From Clostridium sp. UBA6758 (lineage in GTDB: Bacteria > Bacillota > Clostridia > Clostridiales > Clostridiaceae), in assembly GCA_002453475.1 (NCBI GenBank), contig DKGY01000015.1, forward strand, positions 10,655 through 16,673: a stretch of 6,019 nucleotides of DNA. Direction: 5' to 3'. The notes below the pieces were generated by a model, which saw only the letters and a program-made list of their open reading frames with translations, searched no databases and was not told the DNA's origin. The position numbers and the translations under genes were made by a program. Position 1 is the stretch's first letter; the number at the start of each line of letters is the position of its first letter. Shown here piece after piece: positions 4,783-6,019 of the stretch.

Positions 4783-6019
4783 TTATATGTTAATTTTCTG
4801 CCATTTTCCATTTAAGAAACGTTTTAGCAAAATAATACCTCTAATTGTAATATCTAAAGCATATCCAAGCCATACTCCCAATAATCCAAGCCCAAATGTT
4901 ACTCCTAGTAAATATCCAACTACTACTCTTCCACACCAAATTCCTATTAGTGTTGCATACATTGGAAATTTTGTATCTCCAGCACCTTGTAACGCACTGG
5001 TAAATATCTGAGTAATTGCTGCAAATGGCTGAAATAATGCAATCAACCTTAATACTCTTATAACTGCTTCTTGTGCTTCTTTTGTATCTGTAAAAATCAT
5101 TGCAAATTGTGGAGCAAATATAAAAAATATAATTCCAATACAAACCATAAAAATAGTTGCAATGAAATCCGATAAAAAAACAATATTTTTAGCTTTCTCA
5201 GTATTATTTTCACCAAGACTTATACCAACAAGAGTAGCTGTAGCAATCCCAAAACCCATTGCAGGTATATAGGAATAGCTTTCAATATTACCTGCTATAT
5301 TATGAGCTACATATGCCGATATACCAATAGAAATAATCATACTGTTGTATACTAATTGACCTAACCTCATAACTAATTTTTCAATTCCGGCTGGAATTCC
5401 AATTCTCATAATGGAGTTAATTATATCTTTATTAATCTTTATATTTGTCAAATTAAGCTTAATAACACTACCATTTACTAGTTTTAATAAAAGAATTAAA
5501 ACATTTACCATACGTGAAATAGTTGTGGCTAAACCTAACCCTAGAATTCCTAATCCTAATTTTATAAAAATATAATTTAAAAATATATTTAACACATTAG
5601 CAACTCCTGTTGCTATCATTGGTGTACTAGTATCTTTCGTTGCTCTTAAACAGCTTGATAGAATAAGTGATAAGCAAAGAAATACTGATGGTACTACTAC
5701 AACCATATAATATGGTACTGTATAATTTAATATTTCATTTGAAGCACCTGAAATCATTAATATAGGTTTATGAAATATTAAATTAATTGCTCCAACCGAT
5801 ATCCCTATTATGATACCTAATAGATTGGACTGTTTTATGGTAGCATTAGCCTCTTGAAAATCACACCTTCCAACATTTCTTGAAATAATTGCGCTAGTTC
5901 CTATACTTATAGCAGTATAAAAAGTAATGAATACATTAACAATTAAATTAGTTATACTAATTGCTGCAATTGCACTATCATTAATCTGCCCTGCAAAGTA
6001 GGTATCTACCGTTCCCAAT
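4783..6019 (-). CDS. MATE family multidrug/metabolite efflux transporter (5' partial)
   Basis: This is an integral membrane antiporter of the MATE family, which exports cationic drugs or metabolites in exchange for Na+ or H+. About 411 residues are visible; family members have about 440-460, so roughly 30-45 N-terminal residues, including most of the first helix, lie beyond the window. The first visible ATG (6016-6018) is internal: GTVDTYFAGQ is the end of helix 1, not a true start. Long hydrophobic helices fill the rest. The two-fold internal repeat is evident: L-R-A-T-K-D-T-S-T-P-M (about 124-134) in the N-half and L-Q-G-A-G-D-T-K-F-P-M (about 343-353) in the C-half, with GIPAGIE (207-213) opening the second half. 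No frameshift is seen. It is followed after 28 bp by the CsoR-family repressor in the same orientation. The substrate cannot be predicted. Confidence 0.9.
   Translation of the reverse strand, partial: LGTVDTYFAGQINDSAIAAISITNLIVNVFITFYTAISIGTSAIISRNVGRCDFQEANATIKQSNLLGIIIGISVGAINLIFHKPILMISGASNEILNYTVPYYMVVVVPSVFLCLSLILSSCLRATKDTSTPMIATGVANVLNIFLNYIFIKLGLGILGLGLATTISRMVNVLILLLKLVNGSVIKLNLTNIKINKDIINSIMRIGIPAGIEKLVMRLGQLVYNSMIISIGISAYVAHNIAGNIESYSYIPAMGFGIATATLVGISLGENNTEKAKNIVFLSDFIATIFMVCIGIIFFIFAPQFAMIFTDTKEAQEAVIRVLRLIALFQPFAAITQIFTSALQGAGDTKFPMYATLIGIWCGRVVVGYLLGVTFGLGLLGVWLGYALDITIRGIILLKRFLNGKWQKINI

Noticed and set aside
4769..5143. A plus-strand frame (4769-5011) and an out-of-frame minus-strand frame (4841-5143)
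   Set aside because: Both sit inside the MATE gene; their sequences are low-complexity shadows with no ribosome site or family pattern.

Overview
The window is AT-rich, low-GC Firmicute DNA. Shine-Dalgarno (SD) sites are strong and purine-rich, the genes are closely packed, and most use AGA/AAA/ATA-type codons. Protein styles (GNAT acetyltransferases, small class I methyltransferases, a His-rich CsoR-type repressor, a MATE pump) fit Clostridium or a close relative; the species cannot be named from this sequence alone. Every supported gene lies on the minus strand, so transcription runs from position 6019 towards 1.

Right block (about 4387-6019): a MATE-family efflux pump, cut at its 5' end by the window edge, is followed after 28 bp by a CsoR/RcnR/FrmR-family metal-sensing repressor. 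The pair ends at a clear intrinsic terminator (about 4387-4426) and looks like an operon in which a metal-type sensor is co-transcribed with a multidrug-type exporter. A gap of about 200 bp (4184-4386) follows and probably holds the promoter of the next block.

Left block (1-4183): a same-strand run of accessory enzymes from only two superfamilies. In transcription order these are a 260-aa GNAT acetyltransferase (3401-4183), a C-terminal scrap of another GNAT (3216-3380), an intact SAM methyltransferase (2464-3177), an intact 161-aa GNAT (1884-2369), a RimJ/RimL-type GNAT broken by one in-frame TGA (1262-1786), a methyltransferase broken by two one-base frameshifts and missing its N-terminus (729-1218), an intact SAM methyltransferase (80-694), and the first 15 codons of what looks like another GNAT (1-46). 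No terminator is visible between these genes.

Three of the eight genes in the left block are damaged to different degrees, so it reads as a region where small GNAT and methyltransferase genes are gained and lost. The genes probably modify unidentified small molecules (for example antibiotics or metabolites) or proteins; no substrate can be read from the sequence. I see no rRNA, tRNA, CRISPR array, transposase or clear recombination site. I found no convincing wholly new system. The most unusual points are the metal-sensor/MATE pairing and the partly decayed GNAT/methyltransferase series.
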